Below are positions 35,559-43,205 of a stretch of 64,000 bases of DNA, piece after piece. The notes beneath the pieces are model-generated. The model saw nothing but the letters and a program-made list of their open reading frames with translations, did not search any database and was not told the origin of the DNA. Position 1 is the first letter of the stretch. Every line of letters begins with the position of its first letter. The translations under genes and the position numbers were made by a program. Source of the stretch: Streptomyces sp. CB09001 (GTDB lineage Bacteria > Actinomycetota > Actinomycetes > Streptomycetales > Streptomycetaceae); contig NZ_CP026730.1 of assembly GCF_003369795.1 (NCBI RefSeq), positions 62,001-126,000 on the forward strand, in the 5' to 3' direction.

Positions 35559-35589
35559 CTCGATCATAAACAATCTCAATCATCGAGTT
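35559..35589. promoter_or_regulatory. Candidate MarR operator and promoter of the MmpL gene
   Basis: CTCGAT (35559-35564) and ATCGAG (35582-35587) form an inverted repeat. Within it AATCTCAATCATCGAGTT (35572-35589) is a second imperfect dyad (AACTC/GAG-TT). A minus-strand -10-like TATGAT at 35568-35563 overlaps the repeat. The AT-rich patch stands out from the local GC content and lies 47 bp before the MmpL start, where MarR repressors bind. Confidence 0.5.
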
Positions 35590-35655
35590 ACCTTCGGGTG
35601 CGGTCGCAGTTCCGGACGGCGCGCCACACCGCCGTCCGTCAAGGCGGCGCCGGGC

Positions 35656-36162
35656 TCAGCGGTCGTCCGACGCCACGTGGCCCAGCTCCTCGTTCATCGC
35701 CGCCAGGAAGCGGGCCACGACGGCCAGCTCGTCGTCGTCGAACCGTGCGCGGGCGGCCACGGCGGCGTCGGCCAGCGGACGGAAGTACCGTCGGGCCGCC
35801 TCGCGGGCCTCGGGCACGTAGTGCAGGTGGACGACCCGACGGTCGGCGCTCTCCCGGACCCGGCGCACGTGTCCGGCGCGCTCGAGCCGGTCCACGCAGG
35901 CCGTCACCGCGCCGGAGGTCAGCCCCAGGTGCCGGCGCAGCCGTCCCGGCGTCATGGGTTCGGGCGCGTCCAGGATCGCCGCGAGGGCCTGGATGTCGGT
36001 GGCGTGCAGCGTGTGGGCACCGGCGAAACCGTGCACGACGCGGTTGATCTCGCCGTTCATCCGCCTCAGCTGGACGGCGAGGACGTGCAGGTCGCTCGCC
36101 TCGGGGCCGGGTCCGGTCCCCCGCTCGTGCGCGTACTGTCCACGCTGGTTCGCTGTCGCCAC
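35656..36162 (-). CDS. MarR-family transcriptional regulator
   Basis: 168 residues from GTG at 36162. The winged helix spans about 70-140: LHATDIQALAAIL, then MTPGRLRRHLGLTSGAVTACVDRLERAGHVRR and the wing ESADRRVVHLHYV. No ribosome site precedes the GTG, but a -10-like TATACG ends 8 bases upstream, so the mRNA is probably leaderless. Together with the downstream MmpL gene it looks like a self-regulated efflux unit. The ligand is unknown. Confidence 0.88.
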   Translation of the reverse strand: MATANQRGQYAHERGTGPGPEASDLHVLAVQLRRMNGEINRVVHGFAGAHTLHATDIQALAAILDAPEPMTPGRLRRHLGLTSGAVTACVDRLERAGHVRRVRESADRRVVHLHYVPEAREAARRYFRPLADAAVAARARFDDDELAVVARFLAAMNEELGHVASDDR

Positions 36163-36473
36163 GTGATCAGCGTATAGAAGGGTCGATCCGGGCCGGGACG
36201 CGTCAACGGCGTCCCGTTCGGGGGAAGGGGTCACGGTGACGGCCGACCCGCGAGCGACGGAGCCGGATGAGCCAGGCAGCCGAAGGACCCGGTAGGACGA
36301 GCGGCGAGGGTGCCGGGGTCTCCGCCGGGGCCGGCGCGCCCCACCACGGGACACTCCGCGCCCGGGCGGGCGCGAGCGCACCGACCGGGCGCGGAGGTGG
36401 CCAGCGCGTCCCCGCGCCGGGGGCCCGTCGGTCCGGTACCGTCGCCCGCCCGACACTCCCTGAGAGGCGCGCC
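36163..36473. other. Intergenic region between marR and the photolyase
   Basis: 311 bp. The first 14 bp hold the TATACG -10 of the leaderless marR transcript (36176-36171 on the minus strand). I see no other gene; frames crossing it are high-GC shadows without ribosome sites. The photolyase promoter must lie in the right half but I cannot place it. Confidence 0.5.
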
Positions 36474-37850
36474 ATGGCCACGTCGGTCGTCCTGTTCACC
36501 CGCGATCTGCGGCTGCACGACCATCCGCCGCTGCGTGCTGCCCTGGACCGCTCCGAGGCCGTGGTGCCGTTGTTCGTCCGCGACCGGGCCGTGGACGCCG
36601 CCGGATTCGCCGCGCCCAACCGGCTCGCCCTCCTCGCCGACTGTCTGCGGGACCTGGACTCCGGGCTGCGCGACCGGGGCGGGCGCCTGGTCGTCCGCTC
36701 CGGCGACCTGGTCGACGAGGTGTGCGCGGTGGCCGCGGAGGCGGAGGCCGACGAGGTGCACCTGGCGGCCGACGTCAGCGCGCACGCGCACCGGCGCGAG
36801 GAACTCCTGCGGTCCGCCCTCGCGGCGCGGGGCTGCCGGCTGCACGTGCACGACGCCGTGACCACCGTGCTGGCCCCGGGATCCGTCACCCCGGCCTCCT
36901 CCGACCACTTCGCGGTGTTCACGCCGTACTTCCGGCGCTGGAGCGAGCGTTCCGTCCGTGAGCCGCTGGCCGCCCCGCGCGGGGTCCGGGTCCCGGACGG
37001 CGTCGGCTCGGAGCCGCTGCCCGCCCGAGGGGACCCGACGGGACTGTCCCCGGGGCTGCCGGCCGGTGGGGAACGGGACGCCAGGAAGCGTCTGACGGCG
37101 TGGCTGCGCGGCGGCATCGACGGCTACGCCGACCACCACGACGACCTGGCCGGCGACGCCACCTCCCGGCTCTCCCCCGACCTGCACCTCGGCGCCCTCT
37201 CCCCCGTCGAGCTGGTCCACCGGGCCCGGCGTGCGGGCGGCCCCGGAGCCGAGGCGTTCGTGCGGCAGCTGGCCTGGCGGGACTTCCACCACCAGGTGCT
37301 GGCCGCCCGCCCGCACACCTCGGCCGCCGACTACCGCACCCGGCACGACCGCTGGCGCACCGGCGCGGCCGCCGAGGCGGACGCCGCCGCCTGGCGGGAC
37401 GGACGCACGGGCTACCCGGTCGTGGACGCCGCCATGCGCCAGCTGCGGCACGAGGGGTGGATGCACAACCGGGGCCGCCTGCTGACCGCCAGTTTCCTCA
37501 CCAAGACGCTGTACGTGGACTGGCGGGTCGGCGCCCGGCACTTCCTGGAGCTGCTCGTCGACGGCGACGTGGCCAACAACCAGCTGAACTGGCAGTGGGC
37601 CGCGGGCACCGGTACCGACACCCGACCGCACCGCGTCCTCAACCCCACCACACAGGCACGGCGGTTCGACCCCGACGGGGCGTACGTCCGGCGCTGGGTG
37701 CCCGAGCTGGCGGGGCTGGCGGGCCGCTCGGTGCACGAGCCCTGGCGGCTGCCGGAGGCGGAGCGGGCCGCGTACGACGCCTATCCGGAGCCGATCGTCG
37801 ACCTCTCCGAGGGACTGGACCGCTTCAGGCGGGCCCGCGGACGCGACTGA
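36474..37850 (+). CDS. phr: Deoxyribodipyrimidine photo-lyase
   Basis: 458 residues. The N-terminal antenna-chromophore Rossmann domain starts SVVLFTRDLRLHDHPPL. The C-terminal FAD-binding helical domain has RQLAWRDFHHQVL, GYPVVDAAMRQLRHEGWMHN, RGRLLTASFLTKTLYVDW and LLVDGDVANNQLNWQW, the signature of class I CPD photolyases. It repairs cyclobutane pyrimidine dimers using light. The start at 36474 is immediately before the conserved strand, with GAGAGG upstream. It converges with a three-gene operon of stress-associated small proteins. Confidence 0.93.
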   Translation: MATSVVLFTRDLRLHDHPPLRAALDRSEAVVPLFVRDRAVDAAGFAAPNRLALLADCLRDLDSGLRDRGGRLVVRSGDLVDEVCAVAAEAEADEVHLAADVSAHAHRREELLRSALAARGCRLHVHDAVTTVLAPGSVTPASSDHFAVFTPYFRRWSERSVREPLAAPRGVRVPDGVGSEPLPARGDPTGLSPGLPAGGERDARKRLTAWLRGGIDGYADHHDDLAGDATSRLSPDLHLGALSPVELVHRARRAGGPGAEAFVRQLAWRDFHHQVLAARPHTSAADYRTRHDRWRTGAAAEADAAAWRDGRTGYPVVDAAMRQLRHEGWMHNRGRLLTASFLTKTLYVDWRVGARHFLELLVDGDVANNQLNWQWAAGTGTDTRPHRVLNPTTQARRFDPDGAYVRRWVPELAGLAGRSVHEPWRLPEAERAAYDAYPEPIVDLSEGLDRFRRARGRD

Positions 37851-37877
37851 ACCCCGGGCCGCGGGCGGGAGAGACCG

Positions 37878-38312
37878 TCAGCCGCGGGGGCCGTCCGGGC
37901 GGGAGGTGTGGTCCGGGTGGTTCCGGGTCCGGCGGACCTCCTTCAGCTCCGCCTCGTACAGGTGGCGGCGGCCCTCGGCGAGGCGCGCCACCGCATCCCG
38001 CTCCAGGTCCCGGAACGGCTGGTAGTACGTCCGGTCGTAGGCGTCGACGATCTGGAACGTCCAGTGGCCGGGGATGACGTTGCGGCCCAGGATCTCGGTG
38101 CGCACCCGCTCCGCCAGCTCCGGGTGCCCCGCGGCGCGCAGCAGCTCGACGGCGCGGTCGAGTTCGAAGTCCGCCGAGCCGGTGTGCTGGTGGAAGGCGA
38201 ACAGGTGGCCGCGGGCGCACTCGGTCGTCTCCAGGGCCTTGGACAGGGACCCGAGGGCCTCGACGGTCTCGTCGCTGACGCCCTCGGGGCGCCGGTGCGG
38301 GTCGTCATTCAT
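37878..38312 (-). CDS. Conserved hypothetical protein in the DUF3140/DUF2945 operon
   Basis: 144 residues, soluble and helical. Recognisable pattern: ETTECARGHLFAFHQHTGSAD, then ELAERVRTEILGRNVIPGHWTFQIVDAYD and YYQPFRDLERDAVARLAEGRRHLYEAELK. I do not know a named family. It overlaps the DUF3140 gene by 8 bp, so it is the third gene of a compact operon. The partners are of a kind found with DNA-protection and stress genes, but the role is unknown. Confidence 0.7.
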   Translation of the reverse strand: MNDDPHRRPEGVSDETVEALGSLSKALETTECARGHLFAFHQHTGSADFELDRAVELLRAAGHPELAERVRTEILGRNVIPGHWTFQIVDAYDRTYYQPFRDLERDAVARLAEGRRHLYEAELKEVRRTRNHPDHTSRPDGPRG

Positions 38313-38646
38313 GGTGGGCCAGGGGGTCGTGGCCCCAGTTCATCAGCGAGTACCGCCACCGGGTGTCCTCGACGTCGCCCGGCGGGCGCTGGGCCAGGTG
38401 ACGGCGGACGTAGCCGACGACCTTGCGCATGTGCTCGTAGTCGTCGTCGGAGAGGTCGCCCCTGTTCTTGTGCAGGATCTCGACGATCCGGCGTCCCGAC
38501 GCGTGGCCCACGGACTCGCCGCCGTCCTGGTGGTGCCCGGCGTCGCGCGACTCGTCGGTGTCGAGCCACCGGTCCAGTCCCGCCGGCGTCATGTTCACCA
38601 GTTCGCGAGAGGCGTCCCGGGTCCGGTCCTGCTCGTTGCCGTCCAT
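38305..38646 (-). CDS. DUF3140 family protein
   Basis: 113 residues. The family pattern RELVNMTPAGLDRWLDTDES, SGRRIVEILHKN, DDDYEHMRKVVGYVRRHLAQRP and RWRYSLMNWGHDP is complete. DUF3140 proteins are small, helical and often lie beside DUF2945 genes; the sequence resembles SAP-like DNA-binding helices, but the function is unproven. The gap to the upstream DUF2945 gene is 6 bp. Confidence 0.82.
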   Translation of the reverse strand: MDGNEQDRTRDASRELVNMTPAGLDRWLDTDESRDAGHHQDGGESVGHASGRRIVEILHKNRGDLSDDDYEHMRKVVGYVRRHLAQRPPGDVEDTRWRYSLMNWGHDPLAHHE

Positions 38647-38652
38647 GGCGCC

Positions 38653-38880
38653 TCACCTCTTCTTCGGCGCGGACGGCTTGTGCACCGCCGACCGGCCCGA
38701 CCTGTCGCTGCGGACCTGGTACTGCGGGTCGTCGGCGGAGGCGTCCACGGTGCGGCCGGCCGCCTCGGCGCGCTCGGTGATCCTCCTCTCCACCTCCCCC
38801 TCGGTGCGGGAGCCGTGGCTGCTCCAGGTGGCCTTGTCGCCCTTCTTCAGGCGGTCGCCGTCGTCGCGGTCCTTCGCCAT
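38653..38880 (-). CDS. DUF2945 (HVA1-type TUDOR-like) small protein
   Basis: 75 residues: LKKGDKATWSSHGSRTEGEVERRITE, then a K-R-rich end SAVHKPSAPKKR. The G-D-x-V/A-x-W-x-S-H-G pattern is that of the DUF2945/hypervirulence-associated family with a predicted TUDOR-like barrel. It is the first gene of the three-gene operon, with GGAG upstream. A 14-bp palindrome GCTGGGTTCCCAGC (38926-38939) lies 46 bp before the start and could be its regulatory site. Confidence 0.8.
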   Translation of the reverse strand: MAKDRDDGDRLKKGDKATWSSHGSRTEGEVERRITERAEAAGRTVDASADDPQYQVRSDRSGRSAVHKPSAPKKR

Positions 38881-39067
38881 CGTGGTGCTCCTTCGCCTGC
38901 GCGCCCACCCTCGGCATTCGGGCCAGCTGGGTTCCCAGCCGGGGGCGTCCCACTCGGGCGGGGCAGTGATTCGCCGCCGAACTATCCTGGTCGCGGCCCC
39001 GGCGCCGGCCGTCCGGGCCCGCCGTCGTCCTCGTCCTCGTCAGCGCCGTCGTTCCAGGAGCAGCCCG

Positions 39068-39868
39068 TTGAACACCAGCACAGCGACCCCGGACAGCTAC
39101 TACGAGCGGATCGACGAGCACCGCTACAAGCCGACCCGGCACGCGGGCGGGGCGTGGAGCTCGGACGAGCAGCACTTCAGTCCGCTCGGGGGGCTGATCG
39201 TCCACGCCGTGGACCGCCATCTGGCGGGTCGTGCCGGTGCGGGCATGTCACTGAGCCGGATCAGCTTCGACATCCTGGGCCGCCCGGCACTCGACGAGTG
39301 CGAGATACGGGTGGAGACCGTCCGGCCGGGACGCACCATCGAGCTGGTCGAGGCGACCGCGCTCATAGCGGACCGGTCGGTGGCGCGGGCCAGGGCGTGG
39401 CTGCTGGCCGACGGGGACACGAGCGCCGTCGCCGGTGGCGGTGCCGACCGGCTCGCCCCGCCGGACACCCTGGCCCGCTGGCCGATGGAGACCGAGTGGC
39501 CCGGCGGATACATCGCCTCCCTGGACGTACGACCGCTCGCCCCGCCCCGGCCGGGTCGCACCGCCGCCTGGATCTCCACCGGCCTCGATCTGGTCGCCGG
39601 GGAGAGCGCGAGCCCGCTGGCCTCCTACGTCGCGCTGGTGGACACGGCCAACGGCATCGCCGTGCGTCAGTCGCCGCGGGAGTGGATGTTCCCGAACGTC
39701 GATCTGACCCTGCACCTGCACCGTGCGCCGCGGGGGCGCTGGACCGGCCTGGACACCACGGTCGTCTTCGGGCCCACCGGTCAGGGCGTCACCAGCACCG
39801 TGCTGCACGACCTGGACGGCCCCGTGGGGCACGCCCAGCAGCTGCTGACCGTCCGTCCGCAGCCCTGA
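39068..39868 (+). CDS. Thioesterase-fold (acyl-CoA thioesterase-like) protein, TTG start
   Basis: 266 residues. Tandem hot-dog halves are visible: GGAWSSDEQHFSPLGGLIVHAVDRHLAG with LSRISFDILGRPALDECEIRVETVRPG in the first, and SPLASYVALVDTANGIAV with WMFPNVDLTLHLHRAP in the second. This is the TesB/FadM-like double hot-dog layout seen in actinobacterial thioesterase-family proteins. No ATG or GTG lies near the conserved N-terminus; TTG at 39068 has CAGGAG at the right spacing. The substrate is unknown. Confidence 0.8.
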   Translation: MNTSTATPDSYYERIDEHRYKPTRHAGGAWSSDEQHFSPLGGLIVHAVDRHLAGRAGAGMSLSRISFDILGRPALDECEIRVETVRPGRTIELVEATALIADRSVARARAWLLADGDTSAVAGGGADRLAPPDTLARWPMETEWPGGYIASLDVRPLAPPRPGRTAAWISTGLDLVAGESASPLASYVALVDTANGIAVRQSPREWMFPNVDLTLHLHRAPRGRWTGLDTTVVFGPTGQGVTSTVLHDLDGPVGHAQQLLTVRPQP

Positions 39869-39896
39869 GGGAGCCCTGCCGGTCCCGCTGGGCGGG

Positions 39897-40349
39897 TCAG
39901 CTCCGGCCCGCGGGCGGATCGGCGAGGATGCCCTCCAGCAGCCCGGTGGCCTGGCCGACCTCGATCAGGTATCCGTCGGGGTCGCGCAGGTAGCACCGCA
40001 GCTCGGCCTTCCGGTCGATCGGCGGGGTGAGGAACTCGGCGCCCAGCGCACTCCACTCACGGTGGCAGCGCTCGATGTCGGCCACCCGGATGTTGAGGAA
40101 GCTCGTGGCCGTCCCGGGGTCGTCCGGCGGGCGCAGGGTGACGTCGGGTTTGTCCGGCGTCGGTCCCCCGCCCGGGTTCATGATGATCCAGCTGTTCGCG
40201 AGCTTGACGATGCACGGGTTCTCCGCGAGCACGACCTCGCCGCCGAGCACCTCGGAGTAGAAGGCTCGCGAGCGCGGCACGTCGGCCACGGTGAGGAAGT
40301 GGGTGAGCAGCAGTCCCGACTCCGGTGCCGGCAGGTCTTCACGGCGCAT
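39897..40349 (-). CDS. VOC superfamily protein (glyoxalase/bleomycin-resistance-like)
   Basis: 150 residues. One pair of beta-alpha-beta-beta-beta modules: LTHFLTVADVPRSRAFYSEVLGGEVV and FLNIRVADIERCHREWSALG, ending CYLRDPDGYLIEVGQAT with the usual metal-binding Glu. Family members act as dioxygenases, isomerases or antibiotic-binding proteins. Start uncertain: ATG 40349 has AGGA adjacent; ATG 40397 would add 16 residues. Confidence 0.82.
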   Translation of the reverse strand: MRREDLPAPESGLLLTHFLTVADVPRSRAFYSEVLGGEVVLAENPCIVKLANSWIIMNPGGGPTPDKPDVTLRPPDDPGTATSFLNIRVADIERCHREWSALGAEFLTPPIDRKAELRCYLRDPDGYLIEVGQATGLLEGILADPPAGRS

Positions 40350-40435
40350 TCCTGGACCCCCACGCTCTTGTGACGGGTTTCGGGTTTCCTTCGACATGCC
40401 CACCATGGACCGGACCCGGCCGGCCGGAAAGACGA

Positions 40436-41437
40436 TCAAGAGGGCCTGAGGACCAGCCGCCCCCGCACCTCGCCGGCCTCCAGCCTGCGGTGGGCCTCGG
40501 CCGTCATCGACAGCGGCAGCCGGTCGGCGATGCGCGGGCGCCACGGGGTGTCCGCGAGGACGCCCGCGACGCCCCGCGCCGCCTCGGCGAGGTCGGCGGT
40601 CGTGGCGTTGCTGATCGCGAACCCGACGATGCTCGCGTCCTTGGTGTAGAGCCCGCCCACGGACAGTGCGGCCGGCCCGGTGCCCAGTCCCACCATCGCG
40701 ACCAGCCGCCCGCCCGGCGCCAGCGAGTCCACGGCGTCGGCGAGGACCCCGTGCCCGGACGTGTCCAGGTGCACGTCGTAGCCGTCGGGGGCGGCCCCGC
40801 GCACGCGCGCTTCGAGGTCGGGCGCGCGGTGGTCGAGGACCTCGGCGGCGCCCAGGCCCCGCACCTCCGCGGCGTCCTCCGCACGCGCCGTGGCGACCAC
40901 GCGGGCTCCGGCCCGGGCGGCCAGGGCGACGGCGGCGCCGCCCACGTTCCCGGCGCCGCCCCCGACGTACACGGTCTCCCCCGCCCGCAGCCGGCCGTGC
41001 CGGAACAGCGCGAGCCAGGCCGAGGCCGCCGGGTGGGCGGCCGCCACGAGGTGCTCCGCGTCGATGCCGGACGGCGCCGGGTAGAGGCGTTCGGCGGCGA
41101 CCGTCGCGTACTGGGCGAAGGAACCCTGGCGGCCCGCGTGGCCCAGACTGTTGCACCACACCCGCTGCCCGGCCGTGAAGCCCGCGGCGCCGGGCCCGGC
41201 CACGGCGACCTCGCCCACCAGGTCGCGGCCGACGACGAAGGGCAGCGGCAGCGGTGTGGCGTACGCACCGGACCGTACGAAGGTGTCCACGGGGTTGGCG
41301 GCCACCGCCGCCACCCGCACGAGCACGTCCGTGGGGCCCACGGGCGGCACGGGGAGTTCTCCCTGGCGGACGGCGTCGGCCGGTCCGACGGCGTCGATGT
41401 ACGCCGCCCGCATCGTTTCCGGGGCTGTGCCGCTCAT
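40436..41437 (-). CDS. Zinc-less quinone oxidoreductase (MDR superfamily)
   Basis: 333 residues. The GroES-like N-terminal half begins MRAAYIDAVGPADAVRQGELPVPPVGPTDVLVRVAA. The Rossmann half carries VYVGGGAGNVGGAAVALAARAGARV and LVAMVGLGTGP. There are no structural-zinc cysteines, as in the QOR branch. It should reduce quinones or enals with NADPH in the cytosol. It lies 71 bp beyond the isomerase stop (same strand), but nothing ties it to sugar use. Confidence 0.87.
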   Translation of the reverse strand: MSGTAPETMRAAYIDAVGPADAVRQGELPVPPVGPTDVLVRVAAVAANPVDTFVRSGAYATPLPLPFVVGRDLVGEVAVAGPGAAGFTAGQRVWCNSLGHAGRQGSFAQYATVAAERLYPAPSGIDAEHLVAAAHPAASAWLALFRHGRLRAGETVYVGGGAGNVGGAAVALAARAGARVVATARAEDAAEVRGLGAAEVLDHRAPDLEARVRGAAPDGYDVHLDTSGHGVLADAVDSLAPGGRLVAMVGLGTGPAALSVGGLYTKDASIVGFAISNATTADLAEAARGVAGVLADTPWRPRIADRLPLSMTAEAHRRLEAGEVRGRLVLRPS

Positions 41438-41508
41438 GGCCTCATGCTACGAACCGCCCGGTGGCGGCGCAGCCGCGAGCCGCCGAAGCGGGGCGGGAGC
41501 AGGGAGTA

Positions 41509-43143
41509 CTACAGCGCCACGTCGCCGCACAGGTGCACCTCGACGCCCAGCTCGGCGAAGAGGGCGGCCTTGGCCCGCAGCGCCCGGTCGGCGGTGGCCG
41601 CGTCGGGCGCGTAGACGACGTTGAGGTGGTTGGCGCGGTGGCGGGCCATGAACTGGTCGCGGGTGACGCCGTGCAGGACCGCGTGCATGATCGGCCACTG
41701 CGGGTTGGTGGCGTCCAGCCGGCGCCGGGTCTCCTCCTCGGGCAGCTCGACGGCGCTCGCGCGGCCGAGGTCGACGTGGAGGCGGCCGTCCATCAGGAAG
41801 ACGCGCGACCAGACGATCTCGCCGGGCTTGGAGACCCCGCTGAGGGTGCCGCCGCCGAGCGGGAAGAACATCGGCGGCTGCCGCATGCTGTACGACTTGT
41901 CGTAGCCGCCGTGGTGGGAGGCGGGGACGGAGCCGGAGATCTCGAAGACCCAGACGAAGCGGCCGTCGTACTCCTCGCCCCAGCGGATGTCGTGCAGCGT
42001 GGTGGCCGGGTCGAGGCCCATCGCCGTCCAGATGCGGTTGGTGACCAGGGAGTCGACGGCGACGCCCTCGTCGACCTCGTTGAAGTGCGGGAGCGGCGCG
42101 CCGGCGTACAGCTCGCGGGCGCCGTCGCGGCTGCGCACCGGCGGGCGCTGGACGTTGTTCAGCAGGCCCTCGGCGAGGTCGCTGGCCGGGACGGTGTCCT
42201 TGAGACCCTGCTGGTACTGGATGCCGACCGCGTCGAGTCCGAAGTCGTCGGAGATGCGCAGTGCGGCGATGTACATCCTGAACTGGCTGAGCAGTTGGGC
42301 GTCGGTGAGTTCGGTGGCCTCGTCGGTCCCGGTGTGGAAGGTCATGCCGGCGTCGTCGAGCCAGGTGCGGACGGCCTGGGCCTCCTCGTCGGCGACCTTG
42401 TTCATCTCCGCGACCAGGGCGCTCTGCGAGAGGCGTTCCTTGTAGATGCCGAGAGGATTGAGGAACTCGTCGTCGATGATCGCGTTGTACATGCCCATGC
42501 AGCCCTCGTCGAAGACGCCGATGATCGCCTTCTCCTCGCGCAGCTGCCGGGCGAGGGCCGTGCCCAGTTCGGTCTCGGCGTCCTTCGGCAGCGGGGGCAG
42601 GGGCCGGACGTGGCTGGTGTCATGGGTCAGGGTGCCCGTCTCCAGCCAGGTCCGCAGGCCATCGCGCGCCCACGCGTCGGTGAAGTCGGGGCTCCACAGC
42701 ACCGAGTAGTCGATGCCCGCCTTGGTGAGGCTGCCGGCCAGGCCCAGCAGGCCGACCAGGCCCGGGTACTCACCGCTCCAGTTGGCCACGACCAGGATCG
42801 GTCCGCGGTGGTCGCGGAGTCCGGCGAGGACGTGATGGCTGTACTGCCACACGGCCTCGACGACGATCAGCGGGGCGTCCCTGGGCAGGTTCTTGAAGAC
42901 CTCGATGCCGGCGCGCTGACTGTCGATGAACCCGTGGCCCTTGACCTCGTCGACCGGGTGGCCGCGGCGCACCCCGCGGCCCAGGGAGGCGAGGGCGGCC
43001 GAGAGGTCCTTCTCCAGCTTCTCCTGGGTGGGCCAGCAGGTGGTGTTGGCGGCCGGGCGGAGATCGCCGCTGGTCACGGTGTATACGGTGGCCGGCTCGG
43101 CGGCCGGCGGCTCGTGGAGTACGGGCAGGGTGTACGCGGTCAT
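41509..43143 (-). CDS. L-fucose/L-arabinose isomerase family protein
   Basis: 544 residues, cytoplasmic. The segment IIGVFDEGCMGMYNAIIDDEFLNPLGIYKERLSQ... is typical of FucI-type isomerases, with catalytic acid residues in FDEGCMGM and metal ligands further on (ANHLNVVYAPD at the end). FucI-family enzymes convert L-fucose to L-fuculose and D-arabinose to D-ribulose. The gene follows the FGGY kinase by 62 bp on the same strand and is divergent from a GH172 gene, so D-arabinose is the favoured substrate (inference). ATG 43143 has GGAG nine bases upstream; a longer open frame is a shadow. Confidence 0.85.
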   Translation of the reverse strand: MTAYTLPVLHEPPAAEPATVYTVTSGDLRPAANTTCWPTQEKLEKDLSAALASLGRGVRRGHPVDEVKGHGFIDSQRAGIEVFKNLPRDAPLIVVEAVWQYSHHVLAGLRDHRGPILVVANWSGEYPGLVGLLGLAGSLTKAGIDYSVLWSPDFTDAWARDGLRTWLETGTLTHDTSHVRPLPPLPKDAETELGTALARQLREEKAIIGVFDEGCMGMYNAIIDDEFLNPLGIYKERLSQSALVAEMNKVADEEAQAVRTWLDDAGMTFHTGTDEATELTDAQLLSQFRMYIAALRISDDFGLDAVGIQYQQGLKDTVPASDLAEGLLNNVQRPPVRSRDGARELYAGAPLPHFNEVDEGVAVDSLVTNRIWTAMGLDPATTLHDIRWGEEYDGRFVWVFEISGSVPASHHGGYDKSYSMRQPPMFFPLGGGTLSGVSKPGEIVWSRVFLMDGRLHVDLGRASAVELPEEETRRRLDATNPQWPIMHAVLHGVTRDQFMARHRANHLNVVYAPDAATADRALRAKAALFAELGVEVHLCGDVAL

Positions 43144-43205
43144 GCGGTCTCCGTAGGTTGTGCGTCCGGCCGGTGGGGGCCGGCGGGGTCGAGCGGGTCG
43201 GTCGG

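Noticed and set aside
40436..41437. Quinone oxidoreductase as part of the arabinoside locus
   Set aside because: It lacks the LacI operator and has no role in the proposed pathway; adjacency alone is weak evidence.
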